Source: Zeimonas sp044507525
Lineage (GTDB): Bacteria > Pseudomonadota > Gammaproteobacteria > Burkholderiales > Burkholderiaceae_E
DNA: 64,000 nucleotides
Assembly (NCBI GenBank): GCA_044507525.1
Contig: JBIQJM010000003.1
Coordinates: forward strand, 1 to 64,000
Direction of reading: 5' to 3'
Shown here: in pieces, positions 27,095-39,500 of the stretch
Layout of the letters: each line of letters starts with the position of its first letter
Numbering within the stretch: position 1 is the first letter of the stretch
Program-made: the position numbers and the translations under genes
Notes under the pieces: generated by a model
Databases searched by the model: none
Told to the model about the DNA's origin: nothing
What the model saw: only the letters and a program-made list of their open reading frames with translations

Positions 27095-28141
27095 ATGCTC
27101 GCCTACGTCGCCAAGCGGCTGCTGCTGATGGTCCCGACGCTGATCGGGATCCTCGTCGTTTCGTTCGCGATCATCCAGTTCGTGCCGGGCGGACCGGTCG
27201 AGCAGCTCGTGCGCGAACTGCGCGGCGGCGTCGGCGGCGGCGAGGTGGCGGCCAGCGGCGGCTATCGGGGCGCGCAGGGCGTCGATCCGCAGCAGATCGA
27301 GGAGATCCGCCGGATGTACGGCTTCGACCGGCCTGCACACGAGCGCTTCCTCGACATGCTGCGCCGCTACGCGGTGTTCGACCTCGGCACGAGCTACCTG
27401 TACCACAAGAGCGTCTGGGAGCTGATCGTCGAGAAGCTGCCGGTGTCGATCAGCCTCGGGCTGTGGAGCTTCCTCATCGTCTACGCGGTATCGATTCCGC
27501 TCGGCATCGCGAAGGCGGTGCGCCACGGCTCGCGCTTCGACCTGTGGACCTCGGTGGCGATCCTCGTCGGCTACGCGATTCCGGGCTTCGTGCTCGGCGT
27601 GCTGCTGCTCGTGCTCTTCGGCGGCGGCAGCTTCCTGCAGATCTTCCCGTTGCGCGGGCTCACTTCGGACGACTTCGACCAGCTGAGCCTCGTCGGCAAG
27701 GTACTCGACTACTTCTGGCACCTGGCGATGCCGCTGGCGTGCCTGATCGTCGGCAGCTTCGCCGTCACCACGATGCTCACGAAGAACACTTTCCTCGAGG
27801 AGATCCGCAAGCAGTACGTGCTGACCGCGCGCGCGAAGGGGCTCTCGGAGCGGCGCGTGTTCTACAAGCACGTGTTCCGCAACGCGCTGATCCCGCTGGT
27901 CACCGCTTTCCCGGCCGCGTTCATCGGCGCGTTCTTCACCGGCTCGCTGCTGATCGAGACGCTGTTCTCGCTCGACGGCCTGGGGCTGCTGTCGTACGAG
28001 GCCGTCATCCGTCGCGACTACCCGGTCGTGCTCGGCACGCTGTACGTCTTCTCGCTGCTCGGCCTGGTGGCGAAGCTGCTCACCGACCTCGCATACACCT
28101 GGGTCGACCCGCGCGTGAAGTTCGGCGCGAGCGCACGATGA
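27095..28141 (+). CDS. yejB: Oligopeptide-type ABC transporter permease YejB
   Basis: 348 aa. LAYVAKRLLLMVPTLIGILVVSF opens the usual DppB-type permease, with six membrane segments. The Yej-specific insert between segments one and two contains a Gly-rich loop near residue 45. The EAA loop contacting the ATPase is seen as YVLTARAKGLSERRVFYKHV. It starts 2 bases after yejA and overlaps yejE by 4 bases. Confidence 0.93.
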   Translation: MLAYVAKRLLLMVPTLIGILVVSFAIIQFVPGGPVEQLVRELRGGVGGGEVAASGGYRGAQGVDPQQIEEIRRMYGFDRPAHERFLDMLRRYAVFDLGTSYLYHKSVWELIVEKLPVSISLGLWSFLIVYAVSIPLGIAKAVRHGSRFDLWTSVAILVGYAIPGFVLGVLLLVLFGGGSFLQIFPLRGLTSDDFDQLSLVGKVLDYFWHLAMPLACLIVGSFAVTTMLTKNTFLEEIRKQYVLTARAKGLSERRVFYKHVFRNALIPLVTAFPAAFIGAFFTGSLLIETLFSLDGLGLLSYEAVIRRDYPVVLGTLYVFSLLGLVAKLLTDLAYTWVDPRVKFGASAR

Positions 28142-29188
28142 GCGCGAATCCCGCGCTTGCCGGCGACACGCTCGCCGCGCTTCGGCCGCCGCGCGCGTCG
28201 CTGTCGCCGCGCAGGCGCGCGTGGCTGCGCTTCCGTGCGAACCGGCGCGGCTACTGGAGCCTGTGGATCTTCCTTGCCATCTTCGGCGTGAGCCTCGCCG
28301 CCGAGCTGCTCTCGAACGACCGGCCGATCGTCGTGCGGTACGAGGGGCAGCTGTATTTCCCGTTGTTGCGCACGTATCCGGAGACGACCTTCGGCGGCGA
28401 CTTCCGCACCGCCACCGACTACCTCGATCCGTACATCCGGCAGCGGCTGTCGAGCGGCGGCAACTGGGCGCTGTTCCCGCCGAACCGCTATCGCTTCGAC
28501 ACGATCAACTACTTCGCGGCGAGCCCGAATCCGGCGCCGCCGTCGAAGGAGAACTGGCTCGGCACCGACGATCGCGGTCGCGACGTGCTCGCGCGCCTGC
28601 TCTACGGTTTCCGGACCTCGGTGCTGTTCGGCCTGGCGCTCACGTCGATCGGCGTCGCGCTCGGCATCGTCGCCGGCGCCGTGCAGGGCTATTTCGGCGG
28701 CCGGCTCGACCTCGCCATGCAGCGGCTCGTCGAGATCTGGGGCTCGATCCCGGAGCTGTACCTGCTGCTGATCCTCGCGTCGATGTTCGAGCCCAGCATC
28801 TGGATCCTGCTCGCGATCCTGTCGCTGTTCGGCTGGATCGGCCTGTCCGACTACGTACGTGCCGAGTTCCTGCGCAACCGCCAGCTCGAATACGTCACGT
28901 CCGCACGCGCGCTCGGCCTGTCGAACCTGCAGATCATCCGTCGCCACGTGCTGCCGAATTCGCTCACGCCGGTCATCGCCTTCCTGCCGTTCCGGATGAG
29001 CGCCGCGATCGTCGCGCTCACCAGCCTCGACTTCCTGGGCCTCGGCGTGCCGCCGTCGACGCCGAGCCTGGGCGAGCTGCTCGCCCAGGGCAAGGCCAAC
29101 CTCGATGCCTGGTGGATCTCGCTCGGCACCTTCGTCGTGCTGGTCGGCACGCTGATGCTGCTGATCTTCATCGGGGAGGCGCTGCGCG

Positions 29189-29214
<26 letters not shown>
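28138..29214 (+). CDS. yejE: Oligopeptide-type ABC transporter permease YejE
   Basis: 358 aa. It has the DppC-type layout with the long first periplasmic loop (FGGDFRTATDYLDPYIRQ) that separates YejE from ordinary DppC. The line NWLGTDDRGRDVLARLLYGFR precedes the membrane core. The EAA loop is YVTSARALGLSNLQIIRRHV. It overlaps yejB by 4 bases and yejF by 26. Confidence 0.93.
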
Positions 29215-30850
<1,636 letters not shown>

Positions 30851-30875
30851 GCCTTCGCGGTTCGCCCCTCGCCCT

Positions 30876-32633
30876 TCAGGTCCTCTTGTTCACCCTCTTC
30901 GACGTCGCCGGCACCGCCTTCGCGGCGCCCGGCGGCGACTTCCTGGCGGCGGCCTTCGGGCGCGACTTCGACGATTTCGCGGCGGCGGGCTTCGGCGGCC
31001 GTGCCGTGACGGGATGCTTCGCGGCTGTGTCGGACGACGCATTCGCTGCGGCCGGCTGCCGGCGCAGGACCGCGTGCACGATCTTCGGTTCGTCGTTGCG
31101 CCGGACGATCCGACGATCGCCGTTCTCGGTGGTGAGCACGGTCTGCGTGGACGCCTGGCGCACCTTCAGCACCGTGCCGACCTTCGGTTTGGCTCCGACC
31201 TTGTTCCACGAGCGCAATTGCGCGACCGTCGTTCCGTAGCGGCGCGCGATCGCAGCGAGCGTGTCGCCGCGCCGCATGCGGTGGAAGGCGGCGGGACGTT
31301 CGACGAGCTCGTAGACGCGCGGTCCCTCGAAGCCTTCGAGCCCCGTCTCGTCGTCGACCGCGCGCTGCGGCGCGAGGATGCGGGTGCCGGCGAGGATCCG
31401 CTGGCCCCGCCGCAGGTCGTTGGCCTCGAGCAGTTCTGCCGGCGTGATGCCGGCACGGCGCGCGATCGACTCGATCGTCTCGCCCGGCTTCAACGTCAGC
31501 GGCTGCCAGGTGGCGAAGGCACGGCTCGCCTTGCCGTGGCGCTCGACCGCCTCGAGGAATGCGTCGAGGCGGTCGGCCGGCAGCTTGATCTGGTTGTTGC
31601 GGCTCGCCGCGATCACCGGCCGGTTGTGCGCGGGGTTCAACGCGACGAACTCGGCGACGCTCATGCCGGCGAACTTCGCCGCCAGCGCCAGGTCGATCGG
31701 CCGGGTCTTCTCGACCGTGACGAAGTACGGCTCGTTGTCGAGCGGAGGCAGATCGACCCCGAGTTCGGCGGCGCGCAGGACGATGTGCTTCAGCGCGATG
31801 AGCTTGGGCACGTAGTGCCGTGTCTCGGCGGGCATCGTCAGCGACAGGTAGTCGGTGGGCAGCCCGCGTGACGCATTGCGTCGCATCGCGCGCGCCACCG
31901 CGTTCTCGCCCCAGTTGTACGACGCGAGCGCGAGGAACCAGTCGTTGCCGGCGAGCGCGTAGATCTTCTGCAGGTAGTCGAGCGCGGCCTCGGTCGACTT
32001 GACGACGTCGCGCCGGTTGTCGACCCACCAGTCCTGCTGCAGGTTGTACGCGCGCCCGGTGGACGGGATGAACTGCCACAGCCCGGCCGCCTGTGCGCTC
32101 GAGAGCGCGGTCGGGTTCATCGCGCTCTCGACGAAGGGCAGCAGCGCGAGCTCGGTCGGCATGCCGCGACGCTCGATCTCCTCGACGATGTGGAACAGGT
32201 AGCGACTGCCGCGCGCGAACATGCGCTGCAGGTAGTCGGGCCGTTGCAGGTAGAAGCGTTCCTTCTCGGCGACGAGCGGAGAGCCGAGCTCGGGCATCGC
32301 GAAGCCGGCGCGAATGCGTTCCCAGAGGTCGGCGTATTCGGGAGCGGTCGGCTCGGTCTCCGAAGCCGTCGCCGTGCCGCCCGTCGCGGCTTCGTCGACG
32401 AGCGCCGGACGCAGCACCAGCGCGTCGAGCGGGGCGGATCCGGGGGGTGGATCGGCCGGATCCGCGGATGCCGCCGCGGACGCGGCGATGGGAGCGGGAT
32501 CGGCTGCCGGCGGCGCCTGGATCGTCGAGCAGCCGGCGGCGAGCAGCAGCGCGATGCAGCCAACGGCGAGCCGGAAGGCGGATGGTGTGCAACGCGCTGC
32601 GCGAGCGGGCACCGTTTCGAGAATCGACACCAA
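30876..32633 (-). CDS. mltD: Membrane-bound lytic murein transglycosylase D (lipoprotein, SLT plus LysM)
   Basis: 585 aa. The lipobox LLLAAGC puts the lipid on C35. The SLT domain contains the catalytic E169 in LLPFVESAMNP, then SAQAAGLWQFIPSTGRAYNL and ALASYNWGENAVARA. Two LysM regions follow: a weaker one around LTLKPGETIESIARRAGITP and a clear one at FHRMRRGDTLAAIARRYGTT. The tail is Lys/Ala/Pro-rich. It cuts the glycan strands of peptidoglycan to anhydro-muropeptides. It is divergent from the methyltransferase gene. Confidence 0.93.
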   Translation of the reverse strand: MVSILETVPARAARCTPSAFRLAVGCIALLLAAGCSTIQAPPAADPAPIAASAAASADPADPPPGSAPLDALVLRPALVDEAATGGTATASETEPTAPEYADLWERIRAGFAMPELGSPLVAEKERFYLQRPDYLQRMFARGSRYLFHIVEEIERRGMPTELALLPFVESAMNPTALSSAQAAGLWQFIPSTGRAYNLQQDWWVDNRRDVVKSTEAALDYLQKIYALAGNDWFLALASYNWGENAVARAMRRNASRGLPTDYLSLTMPAETRHYVPKLIALKHIVLRAAELGVDLPPLDNEPYFVTVEKTRPIDLALAAKFAGMSVAEFVALNPAHNRPVIAASRNNQIKLPADRLDAFLEAVERHGKASRAFATWQPLTLKPGETIESIARRAGITPAELLEANDLRRGQRILAGTRILAPQRAVDDETGLEGFEGPRVYELVERPAAFHRMRRGDTLAAIARRYGTTVAQLRSWNKVGAKPKVGTVLKVRQASTQTVLTTENGDRRIVRRNDEPKIVHAVLRRQPAAANASSDTAAKHPVTARPPKPAAAKSSKSRPKAAARKSPPGAAKAVPATSKRVNKRT

Positions 32634-32730
32634 CGATGCCCCCTAACTGTCTGATTTCACGCGACAGGAACGCGGGCGATCGTACGGGAAGCCTCGCGTG
32701 ACGGTCAAGTCGGGATTGCCGGTCGGCCGG

Positions 32731-32736
32731 TACAAT
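32731..32736 (+). promoter_or_regulatory. Candidate -10 element of the methyltransferase gene
   Basis: TACAAT, 30 bases before the ATG, in the 132-base divergent gap to mltD. No convincing -35 at the usual distance. Confidence 0.3.
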
Positions 32737-32765
32737 GCGCCGGAGGGCAAGCCAGCAGGCACGCA

Positions 32766-33596
32766 ATGACCCACGAGGAAACGAAGCTCGCGCCCGTTTC
32801 GCCGGCAGCCGATCGGCTGATTGCCTGGCGCAACTGGCTTGCGTCGCCGCCCGGACGCTACGTCCTCGACTGGCAGCAGGCGCATTTCGACGCCGCGGTC
32901 GCCGACCTTTTCGGCTTCCATGCGCTGCAGCTGGGCGAGGCCGGGGTCGACGCCTTGCGCGACAACCGGATGCCGCACCGCGTGCACGCCTGCCGTCCGG
33001 CCGATCTCGGCGAGGGCATCGCCGCCGACCTGCTCGTCGAGCATTTCGAGGAGCTGCCGATCGCCACCGAATCGCTCGACCTCGTCGTCCTGCCGCACGT
33101 GCTCGAGTTCGCGGCGGATCCCCACCAGGTGCTGCGCGAGGTCGATCGGGTGCTTCGACCCGAAGGGCGCGTCATCGTCTCGGGCTTCAACCCGGTGAGC
33201 CTGTGGGGGATGCGCCAGTGGTGGACGCGCGCGATCGTCGGCGACGCCTTCGTGCCGCGCGACGGACAGTTCATCGCGCTGCCGCGGCTGCGCGACTGGT
33301 TCAAGCTGCTCAGCTTCGAGTTCGACCGCGGTCGCTACGGCTGCTATCGGCCGCCGTGCCGCACGCAGAAGTGGCTCGACCGCACCGGCTTCATGGAAGG
33401 GGCGGGCGACCGCTGGTGGCCGATCTGCGGCGCGTTGTACGTGGTGTCGGCGATCAAGCGCGTGCGTGCGATGCGGCTGGTCGGTCCGGTACGGCGTACG
33501 GCGCTGCCCAAGCGCGCGCCGGTGGCGATCGCGGCATCGCGTCGCGTCGCCCCGGTTCCGGCGCGACGCGACCCGAGCGATCAGCGATACATGTAG
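32766..33596 (+). CDS. SAM-dependent methyltransferase-like protein with a degenerate motif I
   Basis: 276 aa. The C-terminal half of a class I fold is clear: DLVVLPHVLEFAADPHQVLREV, RVLRPEGRVIVSGFNP and LLSFEFDRGRYGCYRPP. The usual glycine-rich motif I is not visible; the matching place reads HALQLGEAG. This family is often found between gloB and rnhA in Burkholderiales. Here gloB is missing, and a CFA synthase lies between it and rnhA on the other strand, with the two stops overlapping by 16 bases. Substrate unknown. Confidence 0.75.
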   Translation: MTHEETKLAPVSPAADRLIAWRNWLASPPGRYVLDWQQAHFDAAVADLFGFHALQLGEAGVDALRDNRMPHRVHACRPADLGEGIAADLLVEHFEELPIATESLDLVVLPHVLEFAADPHQVLREVDRVLRPEGRVIVSGFNPVSLWGMRQWWTRAIVGDAFVPRDGQFIALPRLRDWFKLLSFEFDRGRYGCYRPPCRTQKWLDRTGFMEGAGDRWWPICGALYVVSAIKRVRAMRLVGPVRRTALPKRAPVAIAASRRVAPVPARRDPSDQRYM

Positions 33597-34795
33597 GCGC
33601 GCGACATCGGCAGCGGGCTTTGCGCGCCCGATTCGTCGCGCTTCGGCTTGATCGCGAGCAGCTGGTAGATGTTGATCCAGCCGTGCGCGAAGGCGTGCGC
33701 GCAGCCGGCCAGGTACACGCGCCAGATGCGCGCGCGCTTCTCGCCGGCGAGCGCGGTCAGCCGCTCCAGGTTGCTTTCGAAGGCGGACGACCAGAACGAC
33801 AACGTGCGCGCGTAGTGGCGGCGCAGCGACTCGGCGTCGACGAGCTCCAGGCCGGCGGCCGACAGCTCGCGGATCGCCACCGACACGTGCGGCAGTTCGC
33901 CGTCGGGAAAGACGTAGCGGTCGATGAACTCGCCGGCGCCGAGCCCCACCGACCGGTTGTCGACGTCGGCCGACGTGATGCCGTGGTTCATCGCGATGCC
34001 GCCGGGCTCGAGCAGCGCGTGGATGCGCTCGAAGTAGGTGGGCAGGTTCTTGAGCCCGACGTGCTCGAACATGCCGATCGAGGAGATGCGGTCGAAGCGC
34101 TCGGATTCGGGGACGTCGCGATAGTCCTGCAGGCGGATCTCGACGCGTTCCTCGAGCCCGGCCTCGCGCACGCGCTCGCGCGCGAGCTCGTACTGCTTCG
34201 TCGACAGCGTGACGCCCACCGCCTGCACGCCGTACTCGCGCGCCGCGTGGATCACCATTGCCCCCCAGCCGCATCCGATGTCGAGCAGCCTGCAACCCGG
34301 CGCGAGCATCAGCTTGCGGCAGATGTGGTCGAGCTTCAGGCGCTGCCCCGTCTCGAGGTCTTCGCTGCCCTCGGGAAAGTAGCCGCACGAATAGACCATC
34401 CGCGAATCGAGCCAGCTCGCGTAGAACTCGTTGGAGACGTCGTAGTGGTACTCGATGGCCTTGCGGTCGCTCTTGCGCGTGTGGCGCGCGATCCACGACG
34501 GCAGGCGTCCGGGCGCCTTCTCCTCGTCGCCGACGAGCGAGAGCTGCTCGGCGATCGGGATGATCTCGCGGATGTCTCCGTCGACGTCGACGTGGCCCTC
34601 GACGAAGGCTTCACCGAGCGCCGACAGCGAGGGCTTGAGCAGGTAGCGGGCCGCGCCGACGTCGCGCACGCGCAACTCGACCTGCGGCGAGTCGTCGAGC
34701 TCGATGCTCGAGCCGTCCCAGAGGCGCACGCGCAGCGGGATCGGGTGCTTCTGGCGAAGCGTTTCGAGGTATCGGGTGACCTGTTTTTCGAGCAT
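33581..34795 (-). CDS. cfa: Cyclopropane-fatty-acyl-phospholipid synthase
   Basis: 404 aa; adds a methylene group from SAM to double bonds in membrane phospholipid acyl chains. The core starts HYDVSNEFYASWLDSRMVYSCGYF. The SAM motif is LLDIGCGWGAMVIHAA, and FDRISSIGMFEHVGLKNLPTYF and GWINIYQLL are conserved. The ATG at 34795 is chosen because it has GGAGGA 7 bases upstream; an in-frame ATG 24 bases earlier has no such site. It is divergent from rnhA (89-base gap) and convergent with the methyltransferase. Confidence 0.93.
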   Translation of the reverse strand: MLEKQVTRYLETLRQKHPIPLRVRLWDGSSIELDDSPQVELRVRDVGAARYLLKPSLSALGEAFVEGHVDVDGDIREIIPIAEQLSLVGDEEKAPGRLPSWIARHTRKSDRKAIEYHYDVSNEFYASWLDSRMVYSCGYFPEGSEDLETGQRLKLDHICRKLMLAPGCRLLDIGCGWGAMVIHAAREYGVQAVGVTLSTKQYELARERVREAGLEERVEIRLQDYRDVPESERFDRISSIGMFEHVGLKNLPTYFERIHALLEPGGIAMNHGITSADVDNRSVGLGAGEFIDRYVFPDGELPHVSVAIRELSAAGLELVDAESLRRHYARTLSFWSSAFESNLERLTALAGEKRARIWRVYLAGCAHAFAHGWINIYQLLAIKPKRDESGAQSPLPMSRAYMYR

Positions 34796-34819
34796 GCGTC
34801 TTCCTCCGGATGCGGCCAT

Positions 34820-34825
34820 TACAAT
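34820..34825 (+). promoter_or_regulatory. Candidate -10 element of rnhA
   Basis: TACAAT, 60 bases before the rnhA ATG, in the 89-base divergent gap to the CFA synthase gene. No convincing -35 is present. Confidence 0.3.
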
Positions 34826-34884
34826 CCGTCCGCGATTCACCTGCAACCGGCAGGAGAATTCGACGCGGGAGGCATCAGGGAAGC

Positions 34885-35319
34885 ATGACCGGAGCGGTCC
34901 AGATCTATACCGACGGCGCCTGCAAGGGCAACCCGGGGCCCGGCGGCTGGGGCGCGCTGCTTCGCTGGGGAGAGCACGAGAAGGAGCTGTTCGGCGGCGA
35001 GGCGCGCACCACGAACAACCGGATGGAGCTCACGGCCGTCATTCGCGCGCTCGCCGCGCTCGAGCGCCCGATGCGCGTCGAGCTGCACACCGACTCCCAG
35101 TACGTGCAGAAGGGCATCACGGAGTGGCTGCCGGGCTGGAAGCGCCGCGGCTGGCGCACGGCCGACCGCAAGCCGGTGAAGAACGAGGATCTCTGGCGAG
35201 AGCTCGAGGCGCAGGTGGCGCGGCACGACGTGCGCTGGCACTGGGTGCGCGGCCATTCCGGGCACCCGGAGAACGAACGCGCCGATGCGCTGGCCAATCG
35301 CGGCGTTCCTGCGCGCTGA
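34885..35319 (+). CDS. rnhA: Ribonuclease HI
   Basis: 144 aa; removes RNA from RNA-DNA hybrids. The four metal-binding residues are D10, E48, D70 and D134, exactly the E. coli numbering, and H124 lies in the flexible loop (RGHSGHPENERAD). The basic protrusion GWKRRGWRTADRKPVKN is present. The frame extends upstream, but the ATG at 34885 gives the standard N-terminus. A TACAAT -10-like hexamer lies at 34820-34825. It precedes the efflux adaptor by 38 bases. Confidence 0.96.
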   Translation: MTGAVQIYTDGACKGNPGPGGWGALLRWGEHEKELFGGEARTTNNRMELTAVIRALAALERPMRVELHTDSQYVQKGITEWLPGWKRRGWRTADRKPVKNEDLWRELEAQVARHDVRWHWVRGHSGHPENERADALANRGVPAR

Positions 35320-35357
35320 AGCATGCTAGATTCATTCGTTGCCCCCGTTTTGCGTCG

Positions 35358-36533
35358 ATGAAGCGAAGCTCCTATCTCGTGATCGCGTTCGTCGGGGCGC
35401 TGGGCCTGGGGTGGTGGGCGTGGGGGCTGCACCGCAACACGACGCCGGCACTCGAGATCGCGGCTCCGGGCACCGCATTGCGCGCCGCCACGCGCCTGCC
35501 CGCCGACGATCCCGACGCGCGCTCGGTTCCGGTCGTGCCTGCGCCGCGCTCGCCCGACAACGGCCCGCCGCGCGGGGCGATCGGCGTCGAAGCGGCGCGT
35601 GCCGAGCAGGTCTCGCTGGCGGAGACGATCGCTGCGGTCGGCACGTTGCGTGCCGCCGAGTCGGTCGTTCTCGGGCCCGAGGTGGCAGGGCGCATCCAGA
35701 CGATCCACTTCGAAGGCGGCGCGCAGGTGCGAAAGGGCGACCTGCTGGTCGCGCTCGACGCGTCGATCGCGGCTGCCGAAGTGCAGCAGACGCGCGCCGA
35801 GCTCGCGCTGGCGCGCGCGAACCATCAGCGTTCGGTGGACCTGGCGAAGCAGAAGTTCCTCAGTGAACGCGCGCGCGACGAAGCGGCGGCGAACCTGCAG
35901 GTGCTCGAGGCGAAGCTCGCGCTGGCGCAGGCGCGGCTGGCGAAGACCTCGATCCGGGCGCCTTTCTCCGGCGTGCTCGGCCTGCGCAACGTGAGCCCCG
36001 GAGACTACGTGCGCGAGGGAGACCCGCTCGTCACGCTCGAGGACGTCTCGCAGATGAAGGTCGACCTGCGGCTGCCCGAGCGCTACCTCGGGCAACTGCG
36101 TCCCGGCCAGCGGCTCGACGTCGAGTTCGACGCCTACCCCGGCCGGCGTTTCCCGGCGACGCTCGAGGCGATCGACGCGCAGGTCGACGCGAACGGGCGC
36201 TCGATCGTCGCCCGCGGCCGCCTGCCGAATCCCGACGGGCTGCTGCGCACCGGCATGTTCGCGCGGATCGCGCTCACGCTGGGCCAGCGCGAGCAGGCGG
36301 TGATGATCCCCGAGGAGGCGGTGGTCGCCGCCGGACCGGAACAATACGTGTTTCGCGTCGAGCAGGGCCGTGCCGAACGCGTGCGCGTTCGCACCGGCCT
36401 GCGGCGCGACGGACTCGTCGAGATCGTCGAGGGCATCCGCGGCGGGGAGCAGGTCGTCACGGCCGGGCAGCTGAAGCTCGCCCCGGAGGGCAGCGAGGTG
36501 CGCATCGTCGAGCCGCCGCGTTCGGGGAGCTGA
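35358..36533 (+). CDS. RND efflux periplasmic adaptor (membrane fusion protein)
   Basis: 391 aa. An N-terminal membrane anchor (about residues 6-23) replaces the usual lipobox. The lipoyl halves are GRIQTIHFEGGAQVRKGDLLVALD and AKTSIRAPFSGVLGLRNVSPGDYV, flanking a coiled-coil hairpin. The beta-barrel and membrane-proximal parts follow (RFPATLEAIDAQVD, VMIPEEAVV). It bridges the inner-membrane pump to an outer-membrane channel; no channel gene is nearby. It ends 1 base before the pump gene. Confidence 0.92.
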   Translation: MKRSSYLVIAFVGALGLGWWAWGLHRNTTPALEIAAPGTALRAATRLPADDPDARSVPVVPAPRSPDNGPPRGAIGVEAARAEQVSLAETIAAVGTLRAAESVVLGPEVAGRIQTIHFEGGAQVRKGDLLVALDASIAAAEVQQTRAELALARANHQRSVDLAKQKFLSERARDEAAANLQVLEAKLALAQARLAKTSIRAPFSGVLGLRNVSPGDYVREGDPLVTLEDVSQMKVDLRLPERYLGQLRPGQRLDVEFDAYPGRRFPATLEAIDAQVDANGRSIVARGRLPNPDGLLRTGMFARIALTLGQREQAVMIPEEAVVAAGPEQYVFRVEQGRAERVRVRTGLRRDGLVEIVEGIRGGEQVVTAGQLKLAPEGSEVRIVEPPRSGS

Positions 36534-36534
36534 A

Positions 36535-39500
36535 GTGCGCATCTCCGACGTCTGCATCCGGCGGCCCGTGTTCGCCACGGTCCTGTCGCTGATCATCCTG
36601 CTGCTCGGGCTCGTCTCGTACTCCCGGCTGCAGGTGCGCGAGTACCCGAAGATCGACGAGCCGACCGTCACGGTGTCGACGAGCTATCTCGGCGCTTCGG
36701 CCGACATCGTCGAGTCGCAGGTCACCAAGCCGCTCGAGGACTCGATCGCCGGCATCGAAGGGGTCGACGTGCTGACCTCGATCTCGCGGCCCGAACGCAG
36801 CCAGATCACCGTGCGCTTTCGCCTCGAGCGAGACCCGGACGGGGCTGCCGCCGACGTGCGCGACCGCGTGGCCCGGGTGCGTTCGAAGCTGCCCGACACG
36901 ATCGACGAACCGGTGATCGCCAAGGTGGAGGCCGACGCGAACCCGATCATCTGGCTCGCGTTCTCCAGCGTCTCGTTGTCGGCGCTCGAGGTCTCCGACA
37001 TCGCGAACCGGCTGGTCAAGCCGCGCCTGCAGACGCTGCCGGGCGCGGCCGACGTGCGCATCTTCGGCGAACGCAAGTTCTCGATGCGCGTCTGGCTCGA
37101 CCCCGATCGCCTCGCCGGCTTCTCGCTCACGCCCGGCGACGTGGAAAGCGCGCTTCGCCGGCAGAACGTGGAGCTGCCTTCCGGCCGCATCGAGAGCCGG
37201 CAGCGCGAGTTCACCGTCGTCTCGCAGTCGGACCTGCAGCGCGTGCAGGAGTTCGAGGACGTCGTCGTGCGCAACGTCAACGGCTACGCCGTACGCATCC
37301 GCGACGTCGGCCACGTGACGCTCGCGCCGCAGGACGAACGCAGCATCGTGCGCTTCAACGGGCGCGACGCGATCTCGCTCGGGCTGATCAAGCAGGCCAC
37401 CGCGAATCCGCTGACGCTCGCGCAGGCGCTGAAGGAGGAGCTGCCCAAGCTGCGCGCGGAGCTGCCCGACGGCCTGAGCGTCGAGATCGCCAACGACAAC
37501 ACGCTGTTCATCGAACGCTCGATCGAGTCGGTCTACGCGACGATCCTCGAGGCGATCGTCCTCGTCGCCGCGGTGATCTTCCTGTTCCTCGGCACCGTGC
37601 GCGCGAGCTTCATCCCGCTCGTCACGATCCCCGTCTGCCTGGTCGGCGTCTGCACGCTGATGCTCGCCGCCGGTTTCTCGATCAATACGCTGACGCTGCT
37701 CGCGCTGGTGCTGGCGATCGGGCTGGTGGTCGACGACTCGATCGTCGTGCTCGAGAACGTCTACCGGCACATCGAGGAAGGCATGGAGCCGGTGCAGGCG
37801 GCGTTTCGGGGCGTGCGCGAGGTCGGCTTCGCGGTGGTCGCGATGACGCTGACGCTCGCCGCGGTGTACGCGCCGGTGGCATTCACCACCGGGCGCACCG
37901 GGCGCCTGTTCATCGAGTTCGCGCTGACCCTCGCCGGCGCGGTGCTCGTCTCCGGCTTTCTCGCGCTGACGCTGACGCCGATGCTCTGTTCGCGCGTGCT
38001 GCGTCACGACCCGAGTCCCGGGCCGCTGTTGCGCACGATCGATCGCGCGCTCGCCGCGCTCGCGACGGGCTACGAGCGCGCGTTGCGCGCGACGCTGCGC
38101 GCGCGCTGGCTCGTCGTGCTGCTCGGCGTGGCGGTGGCGGCGGCGAGCATCTGGCTGTTCCAGACGACGAAGCGCGAACTCGCCCCGGTCGAGGATCGCG
38201 CGACCATCGTGGCCCTCTTCAACGGGCCCGACGGTGCGTCGATCGACTACACCGACCGCTACGCGCGACGCATCGAGGCGGCGGCGCTGTCGATCCGCGA
38301 GGCCGACCGCGTCTTCGTCGTGTCGGGCAGCCCGACGGTGACGCAGGGGATCTCGTTCATCCGCGTCGTCGACTGGGCCGAGCGCGACCGCAAGATCCCG
38401 GAGATCATCGGCGAGTTCCAGCCGCAGCTGCGCGAGATCCCGGGCGTGCAGGCCTTCGCCGTCGCGCCGGCTTCGCTCGGCCAGTCGCCGCGCGAGCGAC
38501 CGCTCAACGTCGTCGTGCTCAGTTCCGATCCGTACGAGGAAATCGAGGCGACGCTCGAACCGATGATGCGCGCGCTGCACGGCGACCCGCGCTTCCAGGG
38601 AGTCGATACCGACCTGCGGCTGAACAAGCCCGAGCTGAAGGTGCAGATCGATCGCGATCGCGCCGCAGACGCCGGCGTCGACGTCGACGCCATCGGCCGC
38701 GCGCTGGAGACCGCGCTCGGCGGCCGGCAGGTCACGCGTTTCAAGCGGCAGGGCGAGCAGTACGACGTCATCGTCCAGTTCGCGGCCGCCGACCGCAGCA
38801 CGCCCCAGGACATCTCGAAGATCTTCGTGCGCGGGCGCAACGACACGATGGTCCCGCTGTCGAGCCTCGTTCGCGTGAGCGAGGGCGTCACGGCGCGCGA
38901 GCTCAATCACTTCGGGCAGCGACGCGCCGTGACGATCACCGCGAACCTCGCCCCCGGCACTTCGCTCGGCGAAGCGGTCGACGTCGTCGAGTCGCTCGCG
39001 CGCGAGCACCTGGGCCTGGGCTACGCGCTCGACTACAACGGACAGACGCGCGAGTTCAAGCAGTCGTCGTCGACGCTGCTGATCACCTTCGCGCTGGCGC
39101 TGTGCTTCATCTACCTGGTGCTCGCCGCGCAGTTCGAGAGCTTCGTCGACCCGCTGATCATCATGTTCACCGTGCCCCTGTCGATCACCGGTGCGCTGCT
39201 GCTGCTGCGCTGGGGCGGCGGGACGATGAACGTCTACAGCCAGATCGGCCTCATCACGCTGGTCGGCCTGATCACGAAGCACGGGATCCTGATCGTCGAG
39301 TTCGCCAACCAGATGCGCGACCGCGGCGTCGCCCTCGTGCCGGCCACGATCGAGGCTGCGCGGCTGCGCCTGCGGCCGATCCTGATGACGACCGGTGCGA
39401 TGGTGCTCGGGGCCGCTCCCCTCGCGCTCGCCTCCGGCGCGGGCGCCGAGAGCCGCATGCAGATCGGCCTGATCATCGTCGGCGGAATGAGCTTCGGCAC

